From the NCBI GenBank assembly GCA_029860565.1, contig JAOUAY010000077.1, positions 1 through 6,298 of the forward strand: a stretch of 6,298 nucleotides of DNA. The letters run 5' to 3'. Every line of letters begins with the position of its first letter. Positions within the stretch are counted from its first letter, which is position 1. This document shows, piece by piece, positions 1 through 6,138 of this stretch. The notes below the pieces were generated by a model, which made no database searches, had not been told where the DNA came from, and saw only the letters and a program-made list of their open reading frames with translations. The DNA is from Candidatus Nitrosopumilus sp. Its GTDB lineage: Archaea; Thermoproteota; Nitrososphaeria; Nitrososphaerales; Nitrosopumilaceae. The translations under genes and the position numbers were made by a program.

Positions 1-1062
1 CTAACTACAGAATTCAGTGCATTTGGTCCAAGCAGTAATCCATGGAATACTGATTATGTGCCAGGTGGCTCTTCTGGTGGAAGTGCGGTATCTGTTAGTG
101 CCTTTGAATGTGTTGCATCATTGGGTTCTGACACTGGAGGTTCTGTCAGAAATCCTGCCAGCTTTTGCTCAGTTGTAGGCTACAAGCCAACTTATGGGCT
201 AATCAGCAGGTATGGGCTGATATCATATGCCAACAGTATTGAGCAGATTGGCCCGTTAACTAGAACTGTAAAGGATACGGCGTTTATGCTAAATCTAATT
301 TCAGGGTTGGATCCAAATGACAACACCACAATCAACAACCAAGATCAAGACTATCTTTTAGGCATAGATTCAGGCATTGAAGGCAAGAAAATAGGCATAA
401 TCAAAGAAATGTTGGGGGATGGGATTTCTGCTGAAGTAGGTTCTGCCACAAAAGATGCAATCTCAAAGATGGAGGGTCTGGGGGCCATATGCGAGGAAGT
501 ATCACTTGACATGGTAAAATACTCAGTTGCAGCGTATTACACCATAACTGCCACAGAAGCTGGTAGCAATCTTGCAAGGTATGATAATTTACGGTATGGT
601 TACGATTTTTCAGTTGAAGGTTACGAGTTTAATTCATACATTTCAAAGGCACGACAAATGTTTGGTCCTGAAGTTAAACGAAGAATGATCATCGGGGGAT
701 TTGTTCCATCAGCAGGCCAAGCTGGGAGATATTTCCTCAAGGCACTCAAAGTAAAAAGTAAGCTCACTCGTGAAATTAGTGAAACGTTCAAAAAGTTTGA
801 TTTACTAATTGCACCAACAGTCCCAGTTCTTCCATTTAAAAAGGGAGAAAAAATCGATGACCCAGTTGCATTATTTCAAGTAGATATCAATACAGTAACT
901 GCAAATCTTACTGGAAGACCTGCAATTTCAGTGCCGTTTGCAATGTCAAATGGATTACCAATCGGAATGCAGTTGATAGCTGATTCCAATCAAGACAAAC
1001 TATTACTGCAAGCAGCACGCGCATTAGAACAAACTGTCACGTTGCCGGAGATTCCAATATGA
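1..1062 (+). CDS. gatA: Glutamyl/aspartyl-tRNA amidotransferase subunit A (GatA), 5'-truncated by the window edge
   Basis: GatA is the amidase subunit of GatCAB. It releases ammonia from glutamine or asparagine and channels it to GatB to amidate misacylated Asp-tRNA(Asn) or Glu-tRNA(Gln) in the cytoplasm. The reading frame is open from base 1, giving 353 residues. The family is usually about 480, so roughly 120-130 N-terminal residues, including the catalytic Lys, lie upstream. The amidase signature is intact (window numbering): PGGSSGGSA at 21-29, with Ser24 matching the cis-Ser, and GSDTGGSVRNPA at 42-53, with Ser48 matching the acyl-enzyme nucleophile. The GatA-type block YGLISRYGLI (65-74) leads into SIEQIGPLTR, where most homologues have SLDQIGP. 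NLTGRPAISVP (302-312) and GLPIGMQLI close the domain. A GTG at 58 is inside the signature and is not the true start. The TGA overlaps the gatB ATG. Pure amidases share these motifs, but the adjoining gatB settles the identity. Confidence 0.96.
   Translation, partial: LTTEFSAFGPSSNPWNTDYVPGGSSGGSAVSVSAFECVASLGSDTGGSVRNPASFCSVVGYKPTYGLISRYGLISYANSIEQIGPLTRTVKDTAFMLNLISGLDPNDNTTINNQDQDYLLGIDSGIEGKKIGIIKEMLGDGISAEVGSATKDAISKMEGLGAICEEVSLDMVKYSVAAYYTITATEAGSNLARYDNLRYGYDFSVEGYEFNSYISKARQMFGPEVKRRMIIGGFVPSAGQAGRYFLKALKVKSKLTREISETFKKFDLLIAPTVPVLPFKKGEKIDDPVALFQVDINTVTANLTGRPAISVPFAMSNGLPIGMQLIADSNQDKLLLQAARALEQTVTLPEIPI
1047..1050 (+). promoter_or_regulatory. Shine-Dalgarno-like GGAG for gatB
   Basis: GGAG lies inside the end of gatA, with eight bases between it and the ATG at 1059. 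It matches the anti-SD core at the 3' end of archaeal 16S rRNA. It supports initiation at 1059, although a second in-frame ATG at 1065 cannot be excluded. An SD is expected for an internal operon gene, in contrast to the leaderless-looking starts farther along the window. Confidence 0.5.
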
Positions 1063-2468
1063 CGATGATTGGCTTGGAGATTCACTGTCAATTGACAAAT
1101 CTGCAAAGCAAGTTGTTTTGTACATGTAAGGCAAACTATAGGGAATTTAAAATCAATGAAAACATTTGTCCTGTTTGCATTGGATTACCTGGAAGTTTAC
1201 CTAGACTAAATCAAGAGGCCGTAAAAAAAGCAACAATGATTGCAATGGCTCTAAATTGCAGTACTCCTGAAAAAATTGCATTTTTTAGGAAAAATTATTT
1301 TTATCCAGACTCGCCAAAAAATTTCCAAATAACACAGCTAAACATCTATGGGGACACAAGCGTTGGAGGTACTGGCTCCATTATGGTGGGAGACAAAAAA
1401 ATCAGAATCACTAGAATTCAACTAGAAGAGGATCCTGGAAGGCTAATCTACGAGGGAAGCTCATCTAAAAACCAAATAACTCTAGTCGATTACAATCGTG
1501 CAGGCACACCTTTGGTTGAAATTGTTACAGAACCTGATTTTGAGAATCCAAAGCAAGTAAGAGATTTTCTAAACATCCTATCGGATCTGCTTGCAAATCT
1601 TGGAGTGGCAGATCCCAGTTTAGAGGGTGCAATGAGGGCTGATGCCAACGTTTCAATCAAGGGAGGTAAAAAAGTTGAAATAAAAAATATTGGTTCATTT
1701 CATGATTTAGAAAAAGCAGTTCATTTTGAAATAACAAGACAAGAGAGTTTACATTCTCGGGACATAGGAATTATTCAAGAAACACGTCACTGGGATGATC
1801 AAAGAAAAATTACTGTATCTTCACGTTCAAAAGAAGAAGAACTCGATTATCGCTATTTTTTGGAGGGTGACATTCCTTGGATAAGGATTGATTCAGATAT
1901 TCATCAAAAACTTAAATCTGAAATGCCTGAAAGCATTAGTTCTAAAAAAGAACGATATATTTCAAAATACAACATTCCAGCTCAAGTGGCAGATGTCTTA
2001 TCTTCTGACAAATTTTATTCTGACATGTTCGAAAAAGCACATACTGAATCAAACGCTAAAGAGATTGCAAATATTATTACGACTGATTTAATGGGACTGG
2101 TAGACACAAGAGAAAAACGTATAGCATCCAAACTTACCTTTACACATTTGAAAGAACTGGCGGATTCTATTCAATCTGGCAAAGTATCTAGAAGTTCTTC
2201 TAAAAATGCATTACATGAAATCTTAAAAACTGGAAAAGATTTGTCAGCGATTATTACAGAATTCGATCTTGGAAATGTTTCTGACGAATCGGAATTGTCT
2301 GAAATCATTACACATGTAATTTCTGAGGAATCCCAAGCAGTAGAACAAGCAAAGTCCAATCCCCAGACGATTAACTATTTGGTTGGTAAAGTAATGCAAA
2401 AAACAAAAGGAAAGGCTGATCCTACGTTGACTCTAAATTTACTGAAAAAACATATTGGTATTTCATGA
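1059..2468 (+). CDS. gatB: Aspartyl/glutamyl-tRNA amidotransferase subunit B (GatB)
   Basis: GatB binds the misacylated tRNA, activates its Asp or Glu side chain with ATP, and transfers ammonia delivered by GatA. The 469 residues are close to the usual 475-480. The N-terminal cradle opens almost at once with GLEIHCQL (5-12), which carries the conserved Glu7 and His9. A Cys4 zinc knuckle follows at Cys21, Cys23, Cys37 and Cys40, then YFYPDSPKNFQITQ, LEEDPGR (122-128) with the catalytic-site acidic residues, DYNRAGTPLVEIVTEPD, MRADANVSIKG, and KVEIKNIGSF. RSKEEELDYRYF ends the catalytic part. The last 150 or so residues form the helical and YqeY-like tail that contacts the tRNA, ending in GKADPTLTLNLLKK. 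The residue after LI in the LEEDPGR-LIY stretch is Tyr, where bacterial GatB often has His. The gene overlaps gatA and the following small gene by ATGA, so all three are probably co-transcribed and translationally coupled. The organism probably uses it for Asn-tRNA(Asn), because archaea make Gln-tRNA(Gln) with GatDE; that is family knowledge, not visible here. Confidence 0.97.
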   Translation: MTMIGLEIHCQLTNLQSKLFCTCKANYREFKINENICPVCIGLPGSLPRLNQEAVKKATMIAMALNCSTPEKIAFFRKNYFYPDSPKNFQITQLNIYGDTSVGGTGSIMVGDKKIRITRIQLEEDPGRLIYEGSSSKNQITLVDYNRAGTPLVEIVTEPDFENPKQVRDFLNILSDLLANLGVADPSLEGAMRADANVSIKGGKKVEIKNIGSFHDLEKAVHFEITRQESLHSRDIGIIQETRHWDDQRKITVSSRSKEEELDYRYFLEGDIPWIRIDSDIHQKLKSEMPESISSKKERYISKYNIPAQVADVLSSDKFYSDMFEKAHTESNAKEIANIITTDLMGLVDTREKRIASKLTFTHLKELADSIQSGKVSRSSSKNALHEILKTGKDLSAIITEFDLGNVSDESELSEIITHVISEESQAVEQAKSNPQTINYLVGKVMQKTKGKADPTLTLNLLKKHIGIS

Positions 2469-2728
2469 CAGAATTATCTTTAGAAGACATCGAATTTATC
2501 AAAATTCTAGCTACATCTGATGCGACAATCCTTCAGGCTGGAATGAATGAGGCCACCAGGCACAGATTGGATGAGCAAGTAGGTGTGATTTTAAGAGAAT
2601 ATTATCGTGAAAATACAATGGGAACCCAGACAGGATGGACTAAAAAATTATCCAAAGTGGGAATTGATGAAGATGATGGAAAAGCAGCTATTGCTTGCGC
2701 TAGACGCCTTGGAATTGATATTTCATAA
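2465..2728 (+). CDS. Small protein of unknown function, coupled to gatB
   Basis: I do not recognise this 87-residue protein. Its ATG overlaps the gatB stop as ATGA and there is no good SD, so it is probably translated by ribosomes finishing gatB. It has no signal peptide, membrane span or metal-binding cysteine pattern (one Cys, in AIACARR), so a soluble cytoplasmic protein is likely. By eye it has a helix over residues 5-25 (LEDIEFIKILATSDATIL), a second charged helix around 28-50 (NEATRHRLDEQVGVILREYY), a polar linker with GTQTGWTKKL, and a short acidic-to-basic final helix (DEDDGKAAIACARRLGID). The start (LSLEDIEFIKILA) faintly resembles the start of GatC proteins, which are of similar size, but the C-terminal GatC pattern is absent. 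Coding is supported by the uninterrupted overlap and codon use like gatB. A role in tRNA amidation or translation is guesswork from position. Confidence 0.8.
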   Translation: MTELSLEDIEFIKILATSDATILQAGMNEATRHRLDEQVGVILREYYRENTMGTQTGWTKKLSKVGIDEDDGKAAIACARRLGIDIS

Positions 2729-2738
2729 ATTAAAAAAT
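2729..2738 (+). promoter_or_regulatory. TATA-like element upstream of the acyl-CoA synthetase gene
   Basis: ATTAAAAAAT sits about 40 bases before the ATG at 2775. If it acts as a TATA box, transcription would begin about 25-27 bases downstream, near 2760, leaving a leader of roughly 10-15 bases or less with no SD. That fits the leaderless or short-leader mRNAs common in thaumarchaea. The spacer is so A-rich that other placements are possible, and read-through from gatB is not excluded. Confidence 0.28.
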
Positions 2739-2739
2739 C

Positions 2740-2744
2740 TTTTT
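2740..2744 (+). terminator. Oligo-T tract, candidate terminator of the gatAB operon
   Basis: Five consecutive T residues (TCTTTTTAC context) begin 12 bases after the stop of the 87-residue gene. Archaeal RNA polymerase can terminate on short oligo-T tracts without a hairpin, and no hairpin is visible here. The short tract and AT-rich setting make this a weak call. Confidence 0.3.
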
Positions 2745-2774
2745 ACACTCTTCAGGATTAAAAAAAATTAAACA

Positions 2775-4700
2775 ATGTCCGATTTTGAATTCATTCCAAC
2801 AACAAAACAAATTGAAGAATCAAATATTTATCAATTCATGCAAAAACATAGAATATCTTCACTGGAAAAGTTATCTCAAAAAGCTAAGGATGATTTAGAA
2901 TGGTTTTGGAAATCTGTAGATGAAGATATTGGAATTATTTGGGATCACCCTTATTCAAAAATACTGGATGTATCCAAAGGAATTGCTTGGTCTAAATGGT
3001 TTGTAAATGGCAAGACGAACATCTATAAATCATCAGTAGAGAAATTTGTAAAATTATCACCTCAAAAAATTGCTTATCATTTTGTATCTGAAGATGGACA
3101 CACATCTGATATTTCATACTTTGAACTTGATTCAAAAGTGTCAAAACTTGCAAATGGATTAAAGTCTTTGGGGGTAAAAAAAGGGGATGTAGTTGCAATT
3201 TATTTGCCTATGATGGAGGAGGCCATTTTGGCTATACTTGCAGCTTCCAAAATCGGCGCAATTCAAACTGTAATTTTCTCTGGATATAGTTCAGAATCTC
3301 TCCATGTACGATTACAAGATTGCAATGCCAAAATTCTTTTAATTTCTGATGGCTTTCACAGGAAAGGTAAACCTGTATCTCAAAAACAATCCGCTGAAAT
3401 GGCAATCAACGATACTAGAGTCGAAAAGTTAATCGTTGTTCCGTATAAGGGAATTGACAAATATTATGATTCTGAAAAAATAATTTTCTATGATAAACTT
3501 GTAACATTACAAAGTGATGTCTGCAGTACGGAGGTCTTGGATTCTGAAGATCCTCTGTTTATTTTGTATACTTCAGGTACAACTGGCAAGCCCAAGGGTG
3601 TAATCCACACTCATGGTGGATTTTCTGTTTTTGCTGGGCATCAGGCAGCATATCTTGTAGATATTCAGAAACACGATACCTTGTTTTGGCCCGCAGATAT
3701 TGGTTGGATTACGGGTCTGGTGTGGAATGTGTACGGTCTTTTGATTATGGGTGCCTGTGCGGTAATTTATGATGGTGCACTAGATTTTCCAACTTCTGAT
3801 AGAATTTGGAAGATGTTATCTGATTATGAGACGACAATTTTTGGAATTTCACCAACTGCAGTTAGATTGTTTAAAAAAAACAATGTAGAGCCTTTGAAAC
3901 ATTTTGCCTTGGATAAAATTAAAAACATTCCAACTACGGGTGAACCACTTGACGAGGACTCTTGGTGGTGGCTTTATGAAAAAGTTGGTAACAAAAAAAT
4001 TCCAATAATGAATTTATCTGGAGGTACTGAAATTGGTGGTGCAATGTTATCGGTATTTCCTGGAATGAAATTAAAACCATCAACTGTAGGAATTCCTGTT
4101 CCTGGAATGAATTTGGATGTGATTGATGATGATAAGAAATCGATTAGAGGTAAAAACGGATACTTGGTTATCAAATCACCATGGCCTGCAATGACTCGAG
4201 GGCTGTTAAATGATGATAAAAGGTATCTTGAGACTTATTGGTCTCAATTTGAAAATATTTGGTTTCATGGTGATTATGTCTATGTAGATAAAGACAATCT
4301 ATGGTACATGCGTGGACGGACAGATGATGTGATTAATGTCTCAGGACATAGGATGAGTACTGCAGAAATTGAACACACTGTAATATCAAATAAAAAAATA
4401 TCTGATGCTGCATCTATTGCGATTCCAGATGATCTTACTGGAGAGGCAATTGTGATATTTTTTGTATCCGATGATAAATCTAAAATGATTTCAAAATATG
4501 AAATCATTGATTATGTTTCTGAGAAAATTGGAAAAGTGGCAAAACCTAAATTTGTTTTTCAACTGTCTGATCTTCCAAAAACTAGAACCGGTAAAATTAT
4601 GCGAAGATTGCTAAAATCAAAATTATTGGGACATGATCTTGGGGATTTATCATCACTTGAAAATCCACTTGTATTAGATGAAATCACTAAATTAGGTTGA
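2775..4700 (+). CDS. AMP-forming acyl-CoA synthetase, acetyl-CoA synthetase family, probably not acetate-specific
   Basis: The protein activates a carboxylic acid with ATP to an acyl-adenylate and transfers it to CoA (ANL superfamily, cytoplasmic). At 641 residues it has full ACS length, with an ACAS_N-type start (residues 1-90). The adenylation motif YTSGTTGKPKG is at 265-275, WITG at 311-314, TTGEP at 387-391, SGGTEIGG at 415-422, then WFHGDY, the hinge segment GRTDDVINVSGHR, and the C-terminal lysine Lys607 in PKTRTGKIMRR. That lysine is needed for adenylation and in bacteria is the target of regulatory acetylation. Compared with Salmonella Acs as I remember it, pocket residues V310, T311, V386 and W414 become Ile312, Thr313, Thr388 and Gly416. 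Losing the Trp opens the pocket, so a longer acid (acetoacetate, propionate, or a hydroxy-acid of C3-C4) is more likely than acetate. Annotation pipelines may call it acetate-CoA ligase or acetoacetate-CoA ligase. It is probably a monocistronic unit. The ATG start is supported by the N-terminal domain beginning immediately. Confidence 0.93.
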   Translation: MSDFEFIPTTKQIEESNIYQFMQKHRISSLEKLSQKAKDDLEWFWKSVDEDIGIIWDHPYSKILDVSKGIAWSKWFVNGKTNIYKSSVEKFVKLSPQKIAYHFVSEDGHTSDISYFELDSKVSKLANGLKSLGVKKGDVVAIYLPMMEEAILAILAASKIGAIQTVIFSGYSSESLHVRLQDCNAKILLISDGFHRKGKPVSQKQSAEMAINDTRVEKLIVVPYKGIDKYYDSEKIIFYDKLVTLQSDVCSTEVLDSEDPLFILYTSGTTGKPKGVIHTHGGFSVFAGHQAAYLVDIQKHDTLFWPADIGWITGLVWNVYGLLIMGACAVIYDGALDFPTSDRIWKMLSDYETTIFGISPTAVRLFKKNNVEPLKHFALDKIKNIPTTGEPLDEDSWWWLYEKVGNKKIPIMNLSGGTEIGGAMLSVFPGMKLKPSTVGIPVPGMNLDVIDDDKKSIRGKNGYLVIKSPWPAMTRGLLNDDKRYLETYWSQFENIWFHGDYVYVDKDNLWYMRGRTDDVINVSGHRMSTAEIEHTVISNKKISDAASIAIPDDLTGEAIVIFFVSDDKSKMISKYEIIDYVSEKIGKVAKPKFVFQLSDLPKTRTGKIMRRLLKSKLLGHDLGDLSSLENPLVLDEITKLG

Positions 4701-4735
4701 AAAAATCTAACTCTTTGATATTTACTATTACACGC

Positions 4736-4746
4736 TTTATCTATAA
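4736..4746 (+). promoter_or_regulatory. TATA-like element upstream of the aminotransferase gene
   Basis: TTTATCTATAA lies within the 70-base spacer after the acyl-CoA synthetase stop. A start site 25-27 bases downstream would fall near 4768, almost exactly at the TTG codon at 4771. This would make a nearly leaderless transcript if TTG is used, or one with about 40 bases of leader if the ATG at 4810 is used. The rest of the spacer shows no hairpin or repeat that I can see. Confidence 0.38.
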
Positions 4747-4770
4747 TTTCAATCAGGACAAGATACGACA

Positions 4771-6126
4771 TTGAAATTCATAGTTGATCAGCAGGTAGAA
4801 GACATTGAGATGCCAGAGAATCTTAAATTAAACACATTTTTACAGGAATTTCACTCCGATTGCCCTCATCCCGAATGCAGTTTTGGTTTTTACGGGTTTG
4901 CATTTGGACAATCCCCGTTTCCGGTTCCAAAATTAGTTCAGGAGGCACTAATCAAAAATGCTGACAAGGGGGCATATGCTGCAGTACCTGGAATACCTGA
5001 ATTGAGAAATGCTATCTCAAAGTACAACAAGCATTATTTTGGTATGGATATAGATCCTGAAAGAATTTACGTTGGTCCCGGAACAAAAGAACTGATCTTT
5101 AATCTTTTAGAGATTTTACATGGAACTGTAATTTTACCGACTCCTGCATGGCTTGGATATTTACCACAAATTAGGTTCTTGAAAAAAAATTATCATATGC
5201 TGCCAACTCGTGCAAATAAAAAATTCTCACCCAATGATCTTAGGAAATTGGCATTGCGATTACAGGACAGACAAAAGATTTTGATATTAAATAATCCTCA
5301 CAATCCAACCGGACTATTATATGACAGATTGGAATTAGAAGAAATAGCTGATGTATGTAGAGAACAAAACATCACAGTTATTTCTGATGAGATTTATGCT
5401 CAGACTACTTATGATTTTTCAAAATTTGTCAGCATGGGAAAAATCTATCCTGAAGGTACATTTGTTACAAACGGATTATCAAAATCACATGCTGCTGGTG
5501 GTTATAGATTAGGATATGTGATATTTCCACAACATGCAACAGACCTAAAGGGACAATTTAAAAAAATTCTAGCAACTGAATACACTGCAGTTTCTACCCC
5601 CATTCAACATGCTGCAGTTGCAGGATTTGAAATTAGTAAAGAAATGGATGAATATTTTGATGTGACTCGCAGTATTCATCAAATAATGGGGGAGTATACT
5701 TATCACATATTATCTGCAATCGATGGTGTAAAAACCACGAAACCTAACGCTACATTTTACCTTCTAGCTGATTTTAACGCATTTGCTACTGATTTACAAA
5801 AAGCAAATATCATGACATCGCAAAAATTATCCGAATCATTGATTCTTCATCCCTATCACACTGCAATTGTAGGTGGTGATAGTCTTGTTTTGGAAAGAAC
5901 CGACTTTAGTGCTAGAATTGCGTATGTTGATTATAATGGATCTGAAGATTATCAAAATTATCTTGAAGATAAACCAAAAACAAGTTCTGAAAAAGTTGAA
6001 TTTGTAAAAAATAATGCACCAAAGGTTGTTGCAGGATTGGAGATGATCAATAAATTTTTTGAAAATCTTAAAAAAGATACCAACTACGATTTACAAACTC
6101 AAAAAAATTCCATGATTGCACCCTGA
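4771..6126 (+). CDS. Class I/II PLP-dependent aminotransferase (aspartate aminotransferase-like fold)
   Basis: This is a fold-type I PLP enzyme that moves an amino group between an amino acid and a 2-oxoacid; its substrates cannot be read from the sequence. Numbered from the TTG, the cofactor site is complete. GPGTKE lies at the phosphate-binding position. PTPAW (Trp127) matches the Trp/aromatic that stacks on PLP in class I-gamma aspartate aminotransferases. NNPHNPTG (174-181) carries Asn178, and SDEIY (205-209) carries Asp206 and Tyr209. GLSKSHAAGGYRLG fits the class I signature, with Lys238 as the Schiff-base lysine. Arg382 in FSARIAY should bind the substrate carboxylate. At 451 residues it is longer than the usual 380-400. 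The excess is a polar stretch after Arg382 (about 388-415) and a loose tail. The 451-residue form needs a TTG start; the in-frame ATG at 4810 gives 438 residues and keeps every motif. No upstream ATG or GTG exists before the in-frame TAA at 4744-4746. No SD is convincing. It may serve aspartate, aromatic or branched-chain amino acid metabolism. Confidence 0.92.
   Translation: MKFIVDQQVEDIEMPENLKLNTFLQEFHSDCPHPECSFGFYGFAFGQSPFPVPKLVQEALIKNADKGAYAAVPGIPELRNAISKYNKHYFGMDIDPERIYVGPGTKELIFNLLEILHGTVILPTPAWLGYLPQIRFLKKNYHMLPTRANKKFSPNDLRKLALRLQDRQKILILNNPHNPTGLLYDRLELEEIADVCREQNITVISDEIYAQTTYDFSKFVSMGKIYPEGTFVTNGLSKSHAAGGYRLGYVIFPQHATDLKGQFKKILATEYTAVSTPIQHAAVAGFEISKEMDEYFDVTRSIHQIMGEYTYHILSAIDGVKTTKPNATFYLLADFNAFATDLQKANIMTSQKLSESLILHPYHTAIVGGDSLVLERTDFSARIAYVDYNGSEDYQNYLEDKPKTSSEKVEFVKNNAPKVVAGLEMINKFFENLKKDTNYDLQTQKNSMIAP
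6101..6107 (-). terminator. T7 run on the minus strand, candidate terminator of the SHOCT gene
   Basis: Seven A residues on the plus strand give seven consecutive T residues on the minus strand, about 31 bases beyond the SHOCT stop. The run falls inside the last codons of the aminotransferase gene (the QKNS segment). Oligo-T of this length is compatible with archaeal termination, but A runs are common in this AT-rich coding sequence, so this is tentative. Confidence 0.28.
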
Positions 6127-6138
6127 ATATACCACAAA

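Noticed and set aside
1..1062. Slightly higher GC in parts of gatA than in the later genes, as a sign of transfer
   Set aside because: Spot counts of single 60-base lines in gatA ranged from 20 to 28 G+C, so the difference from the later genes is within local variation. Conserved translation genes often differ modestly.
1888..2091. Open frame on the plus strand inside gatB (67 codons)
   Set aside because: It lies wholly within gatB in another frame, has low-complexity Leu/Lys/Ile-rich content typical of an AT-rich shadow frame, and has no motif or ribosome binding site.
2171..2359. Minus-strand open frame inside gatB
   Set aside because: It is antisense to the conserved YqeY-like tail of GatB, with no recognisable protein features or promoter; a shadow of the real gene.
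2465..2728. Calling the 87-residue protein GatC
   Set aside because: Only the first dozen or so residues resemble GatC. The later GatC pattern, including the Asp-x-Val/Leu-Arg-x-Asp segment near the C-terminus, is not present.
3974..4507. Minus-strand open frames inside the acyl-CoA synthetase gene (3974-4174 and 4280-4507; also 2992-3198)
   Set aside because: All are antisense to conserved adenylation motifs and show no family features. They follow from codon bias of the plus-strand gene.
2775..4700. Naming the synthetase as a 3HP/4HB-cycle hydroxyacyl-CoA ligase or as acetate-CoA ligase (acs)
   Set aside because: The pocket residues argue against acetate but do not single out another acid. 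The thaumarchaeal cycle ligases I know of belong to the ADP-forming family, so a specific name is not supported.
2732..4708. Shared AAAAAATCT at 2732-2740 and 4700-4708, after two consecutive stop codons
   Set aside because: Nine bases of mostly A in an AT-rich genome are expected by chance, and the flanks differ, so I do not call it a repeat or regulatory element.
4559..4771. Minus-strand open frame spanning the end of the acyl-CoA synthetase gene and the following spacer
   Set aside because: Most of it is antisense to the conserved PKTRTGKIMRR region. The spacer part reads as low-complexity sequence, and no promoter or domain supports it.
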